A DNA stretch of 56,723 nucleotides. Source: Bacteroidota bacterium (GTDB lineage Bacteria > Bacteroidota > Bacteroidia > UKL13-3). The translations under genes and the position numbers were made by a program. Position 1 is the stretch's first letter. Each line of letters starts with the position of its first letter. Shown in pieces: positions 42,290-50,307 of this stretch. The stretch spans positions 1 to 56,723 of the forward strand of contig CANGPW010000008.1 in NCBI GenBank assembly GCA_947456185.1. Direction: 5' to 3'. The notes beneath the pieces are model-generated. The model was not told the DNA's origin and did no database searches. It worked only from the letters and a program-made list of their open reading frames with translations.

Positions 42290-43390
42290 GTGAATATAGC
42301 AGTATTAAAGGAAACCCGTGAAGGTGAAAATAGAGTAGCTTTAACTCCAGCAGTTTGCACTCAATTAATAAAACAAGGTTACGAATGTTTGGTTGAAGAC
42401 AATGCAGGTTATAATTCTAACTTTAGCAATGATGCATATATCAATGTAGGTTGTAAAATTGTTTCAAAAGAAGAAGCTTTATCGAAAGCTAATATTTTAG
42501 CAAAAGTAAATGCTCCTAATGATAAAGAAATAAATAGTATGCAAGCGGGTTCGGCTTGCATTTCGTTTTTATATGCAGCCAATAATCCAGAATTAATTCA
42601 GCAATTAGCTGCTAAAAATATCAGTGCTTTTAGCATGGATGCCATTCCTAGAATTTCTAGAGCGCAAAATATGGATGCTTTAAGTTCTCAAGCTAACTTA
42701 GCTGGTTACAAAGCAGTAGTTTTGGGAGCTTCGCAATTAGGAAAAATTTTCCCTTTATTAATGACTTCGGCAGGAACAATTACTCCTTCTAGGGTGTTAA
42801 TATATGGTGCTGGAGTAGCAGGATTACAGGCTATTGCAACGGCAAAAAGGTTGGGTGCCATTGTAGAATGTACCGATGTAAGACCAGAAACTAAAGAACA
42901 AATTGAAAGTTTAGGCGGAAAATTTATTGAAGTAAAAGATGCAGAAGCAGCAAAAGTAGAAGGCGGATATGCCAAAGAAGTTTCGGCTGATTACTTACAA
43001 AAACAAAAAGAAGCAGTGAATAAAAGTTTGTTCATGGCCGATTTAGTAATTACAACTGCTTTGGTAATGGGCAAAAAAGCACCTATTTTAATTACTGAAG
43101 AACAAGTAAAACAAATGAAATTGGGGGCTGTAATAGTTGATATGGCAGTAGAACAAGGTGGAAATTGTGAACTAAGTGAATTAAATAAAACGGTCGTAAA
43201 ACATGGTGTAAATTTAATTGGTCAAAGTAACTTGCCAAGTACATTGCCTCAAAATGCCAGTGAATTGTATGCTAAAAACATTCAAAATTTATTAACACAT
43301 TTGGCTACCAAAGATGGTTTTAAATGGGAAATGGAAGAAGAAATTACCAAAGGAACTTTGATTACACACGAAGGGAAAATGTTGAAATAA
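42290..43390 (+). CDS. pntAA: NAD(P) transhydrogenase subunit alpha, part 1
   Basis: GTG at 42290 gives VNIAVLKETREGENRVALTP, the standard PntA N-terminus (366 residues); the ATG at 42215 would add a non-conserved extension. This is the NAD(H)-binding domain I: alanine-dehydrogenase-like fold with VLIYGAGVAGLQAIATAKRLGA (~170-190), DVRPETKEQIESLGGKF and VDMAVEQGGNCE. It works with the membrane parts PntAB and PntB to exchange hydride between NADH and NADP+ using the proton gradient. In Bacteroidota the alpha chain is split in two. The gene is divergent from the broken HDAC-like gene. An S23 gene follows before pntAB, which is unusual. Confidence 0.95.
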   Translation: MNIAVLKETREGENRVALTPAVCTQLIKQGYECLVEDNAGYNSNFSNDAYINVGCKIVSKEEALSKANILAKVNAPNDKEINSMQAGSACISFLYAANNPELIQQLAAKNISAFSMDAIPRISRAQNMDALSSQANLAGYKAVVLGASQLGKIFPLLMTSAGTITPSRVLIYGAGVAGLQAIATAKRLGAIVECTDVRPETKEQIESLGGKFIEVKDAEAAKVEGGYAKEVSADYLQKQKEAVNKSLFMADLVITTALVMGKKAPILITEEQVKQMKLGAVIVDMAVEQGGNCELSELNKTVVKHGVNLIGQSNLPSTLPQNASELYAKNIQNLLTHLATKDGFKWEMEEEITKGTLITHEGKMLK

Positions 43391-43430
43391 TTGATAAATT
43401 GTTAGATTGCTGAATTACTAAATTGTTAAC
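43391..43430. repeat. Octanucleotide array, left arm of S23 element 1
   Basis: Directly after the pntAA stop codon come degenerate 8-nt units of the ATTGTTRR type (ATTGTTAG, ATTGCTGA, ATTACTAA, ATTGTTAA at ~43398-43429). They are inverse-complementary to the array before pntAB, with 25 of 32 positions matching in the best alignment. Confidence 0.75.
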
Positions 43431-43437
43431 AAATAAA

Positions 43438-43827
43438 ATGGATGAAAATAACTTTAAATCATACTTATCAATTGATAAAATTGAGGCTTATAACAAAGCT
43501 TTGACATTTAGCAATTTGCTTTGGGATGAAGTTATTAAATTTGATTATTTTGAAAAAAACTCAGTTGGTTTACAATTAGTAAGAGCAGCCGGTTCAGTTT
43601 CAGCTAATATTGCCGAAGGTTTTGGTAGGTATCATAAAAAGGATAAAATTAAATTTTATCAATATGCCAAAGGTTCTGCTTTGGAATGTTATGATTGGCT
43701 ATTAAAATGTAAACATAGGAAATTATTGAATGAAAGTCAATTATTAGATCATATAGAAACAGTTCAGAATTTACCCAAATTAATTAACTATTTAATAAAA
43801 TATACAAACGATAATTTAAAAGAATGA
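43438..43827 (+). CDS. S23-family four-helix-bundle protein (23S rRNA intervening-sequence type), copy 1
   Basis: ATG 43438-43440 (129 residues). The family signature LVRAAGSVSANIAEGFGR (~46-63) is clear, followed by KIKFYQYAKGSALECYDWL; the protein is four amphipathic helices. The family was found as ORFs inside intervening sequences of 23S rRNA genes and includes relatives of the Avd accessory protein of diversity-generating retroelements; the molecular role of S23 is not established. Here it is not in an rRNA gene but between pntAA and pntAB, on the same strand, between inverted octanucleotide arrays. No reverse transcriptase is near, so a DGR is not supported. Confidence 0.88.
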   Translation: MDENNFKSYLSIDKIEAYNKALTFSNLLWDEVIKFDYFEKNSVGLQLVRAAGSVSANIAEGFGRYHKKDKIKFYQYAKGSALECYDWLLKCKHRKLLNESQLLDHIETVQNLPKLINYLIKYTNDNLKE

Positions 43828-43870
43828 TATAAATGGCTAAGTTGATAAATTGCTGAATTGTTTTTTTTTA

Positions 43871-43946
43871 CAATCCAACAATCCAACTATTTAACAATTT
43901 TACAATCTAACAATCCAACAATCTAACAAACCAACAATAAAACAAT
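43871..43946. repeat. Octanucleotide array, right arm of S23 element 1
   Basis: About nine 8-nt units of consensus CAATCYAA (CAATCCAA, CAATCCAA, CTATTTAA, CAATTTTA, CAATCTAA ...) run without gap up to the pntAB ATG. A T run (43860-43869) and a short copy in the opposite orientation (43841-43860) precede them. Confidence 0.85.
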
Positions 43947-44240
43947 ATGTTAACTTTTATCACACAACACATAGAAATGTGCTACCTCATTATCCTCATG
44001 ATATTTGTAGGTATTGAATTAATTGGCCATGTGCCTTCTGTATTACATACTCCATTAATGAGTGGCGCTAATGCGATTCATGGCGTAGTAATTATCGGTT
44101 CTATCATAGTAATGGGACAAGCAGAACAAACACTTTCATTGATATTAGGTTTTTTAGCAGTAGTGCTTGGAACGCTGAATGTAGTTGGTGGATTTGTAGT
44201 TACTGATAGGATGCTAGAAATGTTTAAAAAGAAAAAATAG
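43947..44240 (+). CDS. pntAB: NAD(P) transhydrogenase subunit alpha, part 2 (membrane)
   Basis: 97 residues with three transmembrane helices: CYLIILMIFVGIELIGHVP, AIHGVVIIGSIIVMGQ and LILGFLAVVLGTLNVVGGFV. This is the membrane C-terminal part of the alpha subunit (PNTB-4TM family), ending FVVTDRMLEMFKKKK. Together with the PntB membrane domain it forms the proton channel of transhydrogenase. The length and the conserved GANAIHGVVI loop are normal. It is flanked on both sides by S23 genes with repeat arrays that touch its start and stop codons. Confidence 0.93.
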   Translation: MLTFITQHIEMCYLIILMIFVGIELIGHVPSVLHTPLMSGANAIHGVVIIGSIIVMGQAEQTLSLILGFLAVVLGTLNVVGGFVVTDRMLEMFKKKK

Positions 44241-44267
44241 TTATCAGTTGTTAGTTGTCAGTTGATA
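44240..44267. repeat. Heptanucleotide array, left arm of S23 element 2
   Basis: Four 7-nt units, GTTATCA, GTTGTTA, GTTGTCA, GTTGATA, begin at the last base of the pntAB stop codon and end 9 nt before the S23 ATG. Confidence 0.8.
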
Positions 44268-44276
44268 GGAATTTAG

Positions 44277-44645
44277 ATGGAGTATAAAGATTTAGATGTT
44301 TGGAAAAAAGCAAGATTTTTAGCTAAATCAATTATAGAAGTAACTGAATTATTGCCAAGCAAAGAAAATTTTGCTATTGGCTTTCAAATAAGAAAATCTG
44401 CAATTTCTATCCCGTCAAATATTGCTGAAGGATGCGGCAGAAACACAACTAAAGACACATTACAATTTTTATACATTGCAAGAGGTTCATTATATGAAGT
44501 AGAAACTCAATTAATTTTGTGTTTTGATTTCAATTATATTACAGAAGAAAAATTGAATGAATTGAATGAACAAATAACTGAATGTAAAAAACTATTAAAT
44601 GGTTTTATTAATTACTATATATCAAAACTAAATATCAAAAACTAA
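44277..44645 (+). CDS. S23-family four-helix-bundle protein, copy 2
   Basis: 122 residues from ATG 44277. The start MEYKDLDVWKKARFLAK and the signature IRKSAISIPSNIAEGCGR (~39-56) identify the family; LQFLYIARGSLYEVETQL forms the next helix. It differs strongly from copy 1, so it did not arise by a recent local duplication: the two entered the pnt operon independently. The 3' end includes a 14-nt direct repeat (CTAAATATCAAAAA, twice, ~44629-44660) running through the stop codon. It lies between facing heptanucleotide arrays. Function unknown. Confidence 0.88.
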   Translation: MEYKDLDVWKKARFLAKSIIEVTELLPSKENFAIGFQIRKSAISIPSNIAEGCGRNTTKDTLQFLYIARGSLYEVETQLILCFDFNYITEEKLNELNEQITECKKLLNGFINYYISKLNIKN

Positions 44646-44698
44646 ATATCAAAAACTAAAAAATTATAAAATAAGGTTCATACAGTAGTCTCTTAATC

Positions 44699-44726
44699 TG
44701 ACAACTATCAACCGACAACTATCAAC
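44699..44726. repeat. Heptanucleotide array, right arm of S23 element 2
   Basis: Units TGACAAC, TATCAAC, CGACAAC, TATCAAC end 4 nt before the pntB ATG. The inverse complement of the middle units matches GTTGTCA-GTTGATA of the left arm at 13 of 14 positions. Confidence 0.85.
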
Positions 44727-44730
44727 TAAT

Positions 44731-46146
44731 ATGGAAAACAACATACTACAAATAATCTACTTAATAGGCTCAGTAACATTTATACTTGGCTTAAAATTTT
44801 TAGGAAACCCTGCCACTGCGCGCAAGGGTAATTTAATGGCTGCCTTTGGAATGATCATATCCATTTTTGGTACCATATTTTTATACACCACCGAAGCAGG
44901 TGCACACTTACATAACCTCGGTTTTATATTTGGTGCATTATTAGTTGGAACTGTTGTTGGCTGGATGATTGCCAAAAAAGTTCAAATGACTGCCATGCCC
45001 GAAATGGTGAGTTTATTTAACGGAATGGGTGGCGCTTGTGCCATGTTAATTTCTGTAATTGAATTCAAACATTTAAGTGAAACCGATTTATCATTGGTGG
45101 AACCTTCTCATTTATTAATTATATTATTAGGATTAATCATTGGTTCGGTTTCATTTGCTGGAAGTATTATAGCTTGGGGTAAATTAAGCGGAAACGTAAA
45201 AGACAAATCATTAGGAATGCAACAAGTGATCAATATTGGTTTGTTGTTAGTCATATTGGTTTTAACAACTATTATGATCATGGGCAATGGTGTTTATACC
45301 ATCGAATTATTCTATGCAGTTTTTGCTTTATCATTATTATACGGAATATTATTTGTTTTGCCAATTGGTGGTGCCGATATGCCAGTAGTAATTTCTTTAT
45401 TGAACTCGTTTACGGGTGTAGCTGCTGCTTGTGGCGGATTTTTATACGACAATAAAGTCATGTTGGTAGGAGGAATTTTAGTTGGTTCGGCCGGAACATT
45501 ATTAACCATTGTGATGTGTAAAGCCATGAACCGTTCTTTGTTAAATGTATTGATAGGAAACTTTGGTGGAAATGCCAATGCTGCTGATGCAGTTCCTTCA
45601 AACTTTGAAGGATCAATAAAAGAAGTGACTGCAAGCGATGCAGCTATTTTAATGAAATATGCTAAGAAAGTAATTATTGTTCCTGGATATGGTTTAGCAG
45701 TTGCGCAAGCACAACACATTGTTCACGATTTAGAATTATTATTAGAAGCAGAAGGCATAGATGTAAAATATGCCATTCATCCTGTTGCAGGACGTATGCC
45801 TGGCCACATGAATGTGTTGCTTGCCGAAAGTAATGTAAGCTACGATAAGTTAATAGAAATGGAAGAAGTAAATCCTGAATTTGCTACTACCGATGTGGTA
45901 TTAGTAGTTGGTGCAAACGATGTGGTAAATCCTGCGGCTAAAACCGATCCCACTTCACCTATTTACGGAATGCCAATATTAGATGTAGAAAATGCTGCCA
46001 ATGTGATTGTAAACAAACGAAGCATGAAAGCTGGTTATGCAGGTATTGAAAATGAATTGTTCTATAAACCAAAAACCAGCATGTTATTTGGCGATGCCAA
46101 AAAAGCTTTGACTCAGTTAGTGAGTGAAATTAAGGCTTTGGGATAG
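44731..46146 (+). CDS. pntB: NAD(P) transhydrogenase subunit beta
   Basis: 471 residues, full length. About eight to nine transmembrane helices occupy the first ~270 residues (including GALLVGTVVGWMIAKKVQMT and the LLNSFTGVAAACGGFL loop); the NADP(H)-binding domain III follows with VPGYGLAVAQAQHIVHDL (~310), YAIHPVAGRMPGHMNVLLAE and VVLVVGANDVVNPAAKTDP. It completes the proton-translocating transhydrogenase in the inner membrane, supplying NADPH. A strong UUCG-loop terminator follows. It is the last gene of the operon; the S23 gene before it starts 454 nt upstream. Confidence 0.96.
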   Translation: MENNILQIIYLIGSVTFILGLKFLGNPATARKGNLMAAFGMIISIFGTIFLYTTEAGAHLHNLGFIFGALLVGTVVGWMIAKKVQMTAMPEMVSLFNGMGGACAMLISVIEFKHLSETDLSLVEPSHLLIILLGLIIGSVSFAGSIIAWGKLSGNVKDKSLGMQQVINIGLLLVILVLTTIMIMGNGVYTIELFYAVFALSLLYGILFVLPIGGADMPVVISLLNSFTGVAAACGGFLYDNKVMLVGGILVGSAGTLLTIVMCKAMNRSLLNVLIGNFGGNANAADAVPSNFEGSIKEVTASDAAILMKYAKKVIIVPGYGLAVAQAQHIVHDLELLLEAEGIDVKYAIHPVAGRMPGHMNVLLAESNVSYDKLIEMEEVNPEFATTDVVLVVGANDVVNPAAKTDPTSPIYGMPILDVENAANVIVNKRSMKAGYAGIENELFYKPKTSMLFGDAKKALTQLVSEIKALG

Positions 46147-46172
46147 AATTAAGTAATAAAAAAATTTAAATT

Positions 46173-46203
46173 AAAAGGGTTGGCTTCGGTCAACCTTTTT
46201 TTT
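46173..46203 (+). terminator. Rho-independent terminator of the pnt operon
   Basis: AAAAGGGTTGGC pairs with GTCAACCTTTTT across a UUCG tetraloop closed by C-G (46184-46189), followed by eight T. It begins 27 nt after the pntB stop. Confidence 0.9.
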
Positions 46204-46305
46204 GTTAAAAAGAAAATCGCTTTTAAATAAATTTAAAATTTAAATGGATTTTCGCTAATGGCTTTAGATGGTGAAAACACCAACCGCAAACTAAAATTAA
46301 CGATT

Positions 46306-47196
46306 TTATAATACTTCGCCCAGTGTTGAAAAAACTTCTACACTTGGTAAAAACTTTCTTTCTTTAAGCAAATAGCCATTACCACGAACCAAAATATTTA
46401 CTTTTATATTTTCAATACAAATAGGTGAACTTTCACTTACATCGGTAATATTTGAAAATTTGATATCTCGTCCATCCACAATTACTACCGCTCCGCTGCC
46501 TATCACTTCTAAGTAATTGTTATCAATAACTATTACACCGGTATCTTCGCCAAGGCCAATTCCAGTGCATTGTGGATTGCTTGCTACTGCTTGTGCCAAA
46601 CGGTTAAAACGTCCACGTTTATCAAAATGAGAGTCAATGATTACATTAGGAATAAATGCTAAACCAGTAGTGATTTTTACTTCACCTTTTAAATGTGCTA
46701 ACTCACTTTTACCAGAATAAATCATGGTATTACTCATGGCCATTGCACCCGCACTTGTACCCGCTATTACAAAACTTTCTTCATTGAAATACCTATCGTG
46801 TAATACTTGATAAATTTCTGTACCACCAAAAATACTTGTTAAACGTAATTGGTCACCACCAGAAAATAAAATGCCGTCACAATCTTTTACACGTTGAATA
46901 TATTCAAGATTATGAACGTCTTCACGGTTTCTAATGTTCATTACGCCAGCGCGTTTACAGCCTATTTTGCTAAAAGTGTCAATGTAATTTTGACCTACTT
47001 CTTGCGGAATAGATGATGCGGTTGTTATTACTTCAATTTTTTTATCAATTCCTCCAACTTCTTCTACAAAACGTTTAAGAATTGATAAACTGAAAAAATT
47101 TAAACTTTTATTTGAATGTATATATCCTTTTTCGGGTTCAGTGCCTTTATCTTCAGCACCGCCAATGGATATTAGTTTTCCTTTAGGTGTATTCAA
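46306..47196 (-). CDS. Cyanophycinase (S51 serine peptidase family)
   Basis: 296 residues with a TTG start (47194-47196), MNTPKGKLISIGGAEDKG, the usual N-terminus in this family. The catalytic Ser148 lies in the nucleophile elbow AGTSAGAMAMS; other conserved stretches are FSGGDQLRLTSIFGGT (~111-126), DSHFDKRGRFNRL (~191-203) and GIGLGEDTGVIV. The enzyme cleaves cyanophycin, a polymer of Asp with Arg side chains, to the beta-Asp-Arg dipeptide. Cyanophycin synthetase and isoaspartyl dipeptidase, its usual partners, are not in the window. Related non-cyanophycin S51 peptidases cannot be excluded. Confidence 0.9.
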   Translation of the reverse strand: MNTPKGKLISIGGAEDKGTEPEKGYIHSNKSLNFFSLSILKRFVEEVGGIDKKIEVITTASSIPQEVGQNYIDTFSKIGCKRAGVMNIRNREDVHNLEYIQRVKDCDGILFSGGDQLRLTSIFGGTEIYQVLHDRYFNEESFVIAGTSAGAMAMSNTMIYSGKSELAHLKGEVKITTGLAFIPNVIIDSHFDKRGRFNRLAQAVASNPQCTGIGLGEDTGVIVIDNNYLEVIGSGAVVIVDGRDIKFSNITDVSESSPICIENIKVNILVRGNGYLLKERKFLPSVEVFSTLGEVL

Positions 47197-47250
47197 TTGA
47201 TTTATTTTTAAAAATAAAAATAGTATTCCCCCCGAATATAAATGATATTA

Positions 47251-47288
47251 CAAGTATAAATATTAGCTTATACTAATATTTATACTTG
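47251..47288. repeat. Perfect 16-bp hairpin
   Basis: CAAGTATAAATATTAG (47251-47266) and CTAATATTTATACTTG (47273-47288) are exact inverse complements with a 6-nt loop. It lies upstream of the cyanophycinase gene and downstream of the acidic-protein gene, both leftward. There is no T tract on either side, so it is not a classical terminator. Confidence 0.8.
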
Positions 47289-47320
47289 AACCACATAAAT
47301 ACACAAAAACATAGAAATTA
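47289..47320. repeat. Octanucleotide array, single arm
   Basis: Units AACCACAT, AAATACAC, AAAAACAT, AGAAATTA. The first units resemble the left arm of the facing pair at 53608 (AACCACAT, AGGTACAT), so this belongs to the same repeat type. Confidence 0.6.
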
Positions 47321-47379
47321 GTTTTAAAAATATGTATTGATTTGGTTTTAAATCAAATTTGCGATTTTAAATTTTAAAA

Positions 47380-47772
47380 TTATTCTTTTGGTTCTGTAGG
47401 TTCTTCCGTTTGTTCTTCGTTCAAATAATCGTCTTCACCTTCCCACTCTTGGTCAGGGCTAATCCACTCTTCACCTTCCATCATTTTACGGTATTCTATT
47501 AGTTCTTCTTTGTTGTATTTATTGCTATAATCGCTTAATAAATCTAACAAATAATCTAAATTTGCTACACCATCATCTTCAGTATATTCAAAGGTGTAAT
47601 TACCATTTACTTGAATGTTTTCGTAAGCCAAACGAATCATGCGTACATAACCAGGTTGGTTTAAGTTGTCAATAAAAAATTTACGTAATTCTTTTAATTG
47701 ATTTACTAGCTTTTCACCTTCAAATCCTTCTTTAGCCAAAGTTACTTTTATGGCATCTATCAATTGCTTCAT
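47380..47772 (-). CDS. Small acidic protein of unknown function
   Basis: 130 residues. The first ~100 are predicted helical and soluble (MKQLIDAIKVTLAKEGFEG, LVNQLKELRKFFIDN, YVRMIRLAYENIQ), followed by an acidic tail rich in Glu, Asp and Pro (EEWISPDQEWEGEDDYLNEE). No signal peptide or membrane helix is present. I do not recognise a family, but the ORF has a clean ATG and a composition like its neighbours, and similar proteins occur in Bacteroidota. It is followed by a perfect hairpin and stands between the antiporter and the cyanophycinase on the same strand. Confidence 0.6.
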   Translation of the reverse strand: MKQLIDAIKVTLAKEGFEGEKLVNQLKELRKFFIDNLNQPGYVRMIRLAYENIQVNGNYTFEYTEDDGVANLDYLLDLLSDYSNKYNKEELIEYRKMMEGEEWISPDQEWEGEDDYLNEEQTEEPTEPKE

Positions 47773-47925
47773 TGCTTATTTTTAAATTATAATGAGGGCG
47801 AAAATAAGGTTTTGTTTCAAAATTTACCTACATTTTTAAAAAAAGCTTTTTGTTACTAACATTTTGTATTTAATATTTAGAAATGGTTAATCTTTCTAAT
47901 CATTAAATCATCTAATTTTTAATAA

Positions 47926-49221
47926 TTAAACAAACATGTCATCTTGTTCTTTGTCAAGGTCATCTTGTTCTTTATCAATTTGCCGTTTTACTAATAATTG
48001 CAAAGCTGGGCCAGCCATAATTGATGTTATAACAGCCATAATAACAATGGCTACAAACAGTTTTTCATTGATTAAATCGGCTTGTAAAGCCAATATTGCT
48101 AAAATAATTCCCATTGCCCCACGGGCATTCATTCCAAAACCTACAGCTATACTTTCTTGTTTGGTTAATCCACCCCAAAATGCACCTAAGCCCGCTCCAA
48201 TTAATTTGGTGGCAATGGCTAAAACTAAAACCAATAAAGTAATTTGCAAATCAAAATTAGCAAAAAAATCTACTTTAAAACCAATGGAAACAAAAAATAA
48301 AGGTGCAAAAATATTTGTTACAAATTGATTCACTATTTCACGTGTTTTTTCAGTTAAATGAACACTGTCGCCAAATGCAATTCCAACTATAAAAGCACCA
48401 AATATGGCATGAATACCTATGAATTCTGTAAAGGCAGCGCCCAAAAAAGCCAAACCCAATGAAAGACTTAAAAAACCACCCGGCCAACTAAAGTTTTTTT
48501 GCGCCCATGGCAATGATTTATTGATAATTATTCGTCCAACAGTAAGCATTGCTACCGAATAAAGAATGGTTAAACCTAATGTAAATATAAACCCATGACT
48601 ATGAGAACTAATTTTTAACATTCCCAGAATTACTGAAAATAAAAGCCAACCAACAATGTCATCGAACATGGCAGCTACAATAATTATCATTCCTACTTTT
48701 GACCTAAATAATCCTAAATCCATTAAAGTTCGGGCAATAATTGGTAAAGCAGAAACTGCCAAAGCAGTTCCAAAAAATAAACTAAATAAAATTAATTTTG
48801 AACTACTTGTAAAATATTCGCCAAAAAGTGGGTAGTAATAGTAGGCCACTAAAAAACCAATTGCTAATGGAATAATTAACCCTAAAAAACTTGTTTTTAA
48901 AGCAGTTTTTCCCTGTTGGCGAATGATGGATAAATCAACTTCCATGCCTGCCACAAATAATAACATGATGACTGAAATGGCGGTAATTCCATTAAATGCA
49001 ATCATAGAATTACTATGTTGGTTTAAAACTAAAGTACTAATGTTTGGAAAATAATGGCCTAATAAACTTGGTCCTAAGCAAATTCCAGCTACTAATTCAC
49101 CAACAACCAAAGGCATTTTAAACTTTCGAAAAAACTCACCAACAAGCCTTGCTATTATGAGCAAAACGCCTAAGCTAAATATTAAACTTATTATGTCTTG
49201 TTGACTTAAAGAGGTGTTCAT
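47926..49221 (-). CDS. CPA2-type cation:proton antiporter (Kef/NapA-like)
   Basis: 431 residues with about 12-13 transmembrane helices. The CPA2 pattern is present: FKMPLVVGELVAGICLGPSL (~34-53), FVAGMEVDLSIIRQ, ALAVSALPIIARTLMDLGL (~153-171), VAAMFDDIVGWLLFSV with the ion-binding Asp pair at ~188-189, and AVGFGMNARGAMGIILAI (~362-379). No RCK/TrkA-N domain follows, so it is a simple exchanger. The last residues are a duplicated acidic heptad (DKEQDDL DKEQDDM) encoded by a 21-bp direct repeat at 47939-47980. A universal stress protein gene lies upstream on the same strand, a common pairing for pH or ion control. Confidence 0.9.
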   Translation of the reverse strand: MNTSLSQQDIISLIFSLGVLLIIARLVGEFFRKFKMPLVVGELVAGICLGPSLLGHYFPNISTLVLNQHSNSMIAFNGITAISVIMLLFVAGMEVDLSIIRQQGKTALKTSFLGLIIPLAIGFLVAYYYYPLFGEYFTSSSKLILFSLFFGTALAVSALPIIARTLMDLGLFRSKVGMIIIVAAMFDDIVGWLLFSVILGMLKISSHSHGFIFTLGLTILYSVAMLTVGRIIINKSLPWAQKNFSWPGGFLSLSLGLAFLGAAFTEFIGIHAIFGAFIVGIAFGDSVHLTEKTREIVNQFVTNIFAPLFFVSIGFKVDFFANFDLQITLLVLVLAIATKLIGAGLGAFWGGLTKQESIAVGFGMNARGAMGIILAILALQADLINEKLFVAIVIMAVITSIMAGPALQLLVKRQIDKEQDDLDKEQDDMFV

Positions 49222-49225
49222 TGAT

Positions 49226-49289
49226 AGGTGTTGAAGTTTTTGTGTGTTAAAGTGTTTAGGTGTTGAATTGTTTCGGAGTTTTATGGTTG
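49226..49289. repeat. Octanucleotide array upstream of the antiporter gene
   Basis: Eight 8-nt units (AGGTGTTG, AAGTTTTT, GTGTGTTA, AAGTGTTT, AGGTGTTG, AATTGTTT, CGGAGTTT, TATGGTTG) begin 5 nt from the antiporter ATG. Units are degenerate but the 8-nt phase is kept. No facing arm is obvious. Confidence 0.6.
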
Positions 49290-49365
49290 AATTATAATAT
49301 TGCTTATGGTTGAATTTTCACAATTCTCATTTCTCATTTTTGTCATTCAGTATTTCGAACTCAAG

Positions 49366-50229
49366 TTACTCTTCTTTAACATTTACCAATAATAAATTAC
49401 AAGGTAAATCGGCTAAAGCAAACTCAATGTCTGTTGGAAAAACTCGGTCAATTAAATTCATTTTCCTGTCGGGAGAATTTAAAATCAATAAATCAGCATG
49501 ATGTTCACGTGCATATTTTGAAATAATATATCCTGGTTTTCCTTCTATTCTGTCAATGTTAATTTTTAAATTGCCACAATCATTACAACTTAATATATAA
49601 TTCAATCTTTTGTCTTCTTCTTCAATTAAATTTTCCTTGTGCTTTACAACTTCATTTTCTTTGAATTCATCGCTTCTAATTAAAACAGCTTTGTTCAAAT
49701 CTGTTTCTTGAATTACGTCTACATTTTTAACTTTAAATGCTTTGGCAATTTCAATAGCTACCGCAATGGTGTTTTCGGTTTTTGGATTATTTGAACCTTC
49801 CACCACAATATATTTTAATGGACTTGACTCTATTTTTGGTTCGGTAAGCATTAACATACTACACTTTACTTTTCGGCTTAATTTACGAGCTACACTACCC
49901 ATAATATATTTTATTAAACTTTCTTTTTCTAAAGCCCCAGCTACTAATAAATCAAGTTGTTCTTCATTACAAATATTTAAAATTGTTTCTACTGTTTCGC
50001 CTTCTTGCCAAATTAGTTTTGAATTATTTAACAAGTTATATTTTTCTAAATATTCATTGATAGTTTTAAAATCTACTTCACTTTTATTTCCAACATGAAT
50101 AAAAACCATTTCCGATTTTAAGCCAACTTGCATTTTTGCTGCTTCCGCAATTATCGATTCTAACCTTGGCGAAAAGGCAATTGCAATGCCTATTTTTTTA
50201 AAAACTAATTCTTTTTTCTCTCCACTCAT
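49366..50229 (-). CDS. Universal stress protein, two UspA-like domains
   Basis: 287 residues. Two tandem UspA-like alpha/beta domains: ~8-130 (KKIGIAIAFSPRLESIIAEA ... LDLLVAGALEKESLIKYIMGSVARKLSRKVKCSMLML) and ~140-285 (LKYIVVEGSNNPKTENTIAV ... ADLLILNSPDRKMNL, CNLLLVNV). The ATP-binding G-x2-G-x9-G(S/T) motif is only partly kept in domain 1 (MGSVARKL) and seems missing in domain 2. USPs are cytosolic stress or signalling proteins; next to a CPA2 antiporter, a regulatory role on transport is plausible. The start ATG 50227-50229 is clear. Confidence 0.85.
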   Translation of the reverse strand: MSGEKKELVFKKIGIAIAFSPRLESIIAEAAKMQVGLKSEMVFIHVGNKSEVDFKTINEYLEKYNLLNNSKLIWQEGETVETILNICNEEQLDLLVAGALEKESLIKYIMGSVARKLSRKVKCSMLMLTEPKIESSPLKYIVVEGSNNPKTENTIAVAIEIAKAFKVKNVDVIQETDLNKAVLIRSDEFKENEVVKHKENLIEEEDKRLNYILSCNDCGNLKINIDRIEGKPGYIISKYAREHHADLLILNSPDRKMNLIDRVFPTDIEFALADLPCNLLLVNVKEE

Positions 50230-50307
50230 CTTTTTTATTTATTAATTTTATAAATAGAACAATCAAATATTGAATTTGTTCTATTTTAATTTACAAATTA
50301 AACATAT

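Noticed and set aside
43391-43946. CRISPR array as explanation of the repeats
   Set aside because: Units are 7-8 nt in direct contact without spacers, and no cas genes are present.
43438-44645. Diversity-generating retroelement suggested by Avd-like four-helix proteins
   Set aside because: No reverse transcriptase, template repeat or variable repeat is in the window; the proteins carry the S23 signature.
46306-47772. Cyanophycin gene cluster
   Set aside because: Only the cyanophycinase is present; the neighbouring acidic protein and antiporter have no known role in cyanophycin metabolism.
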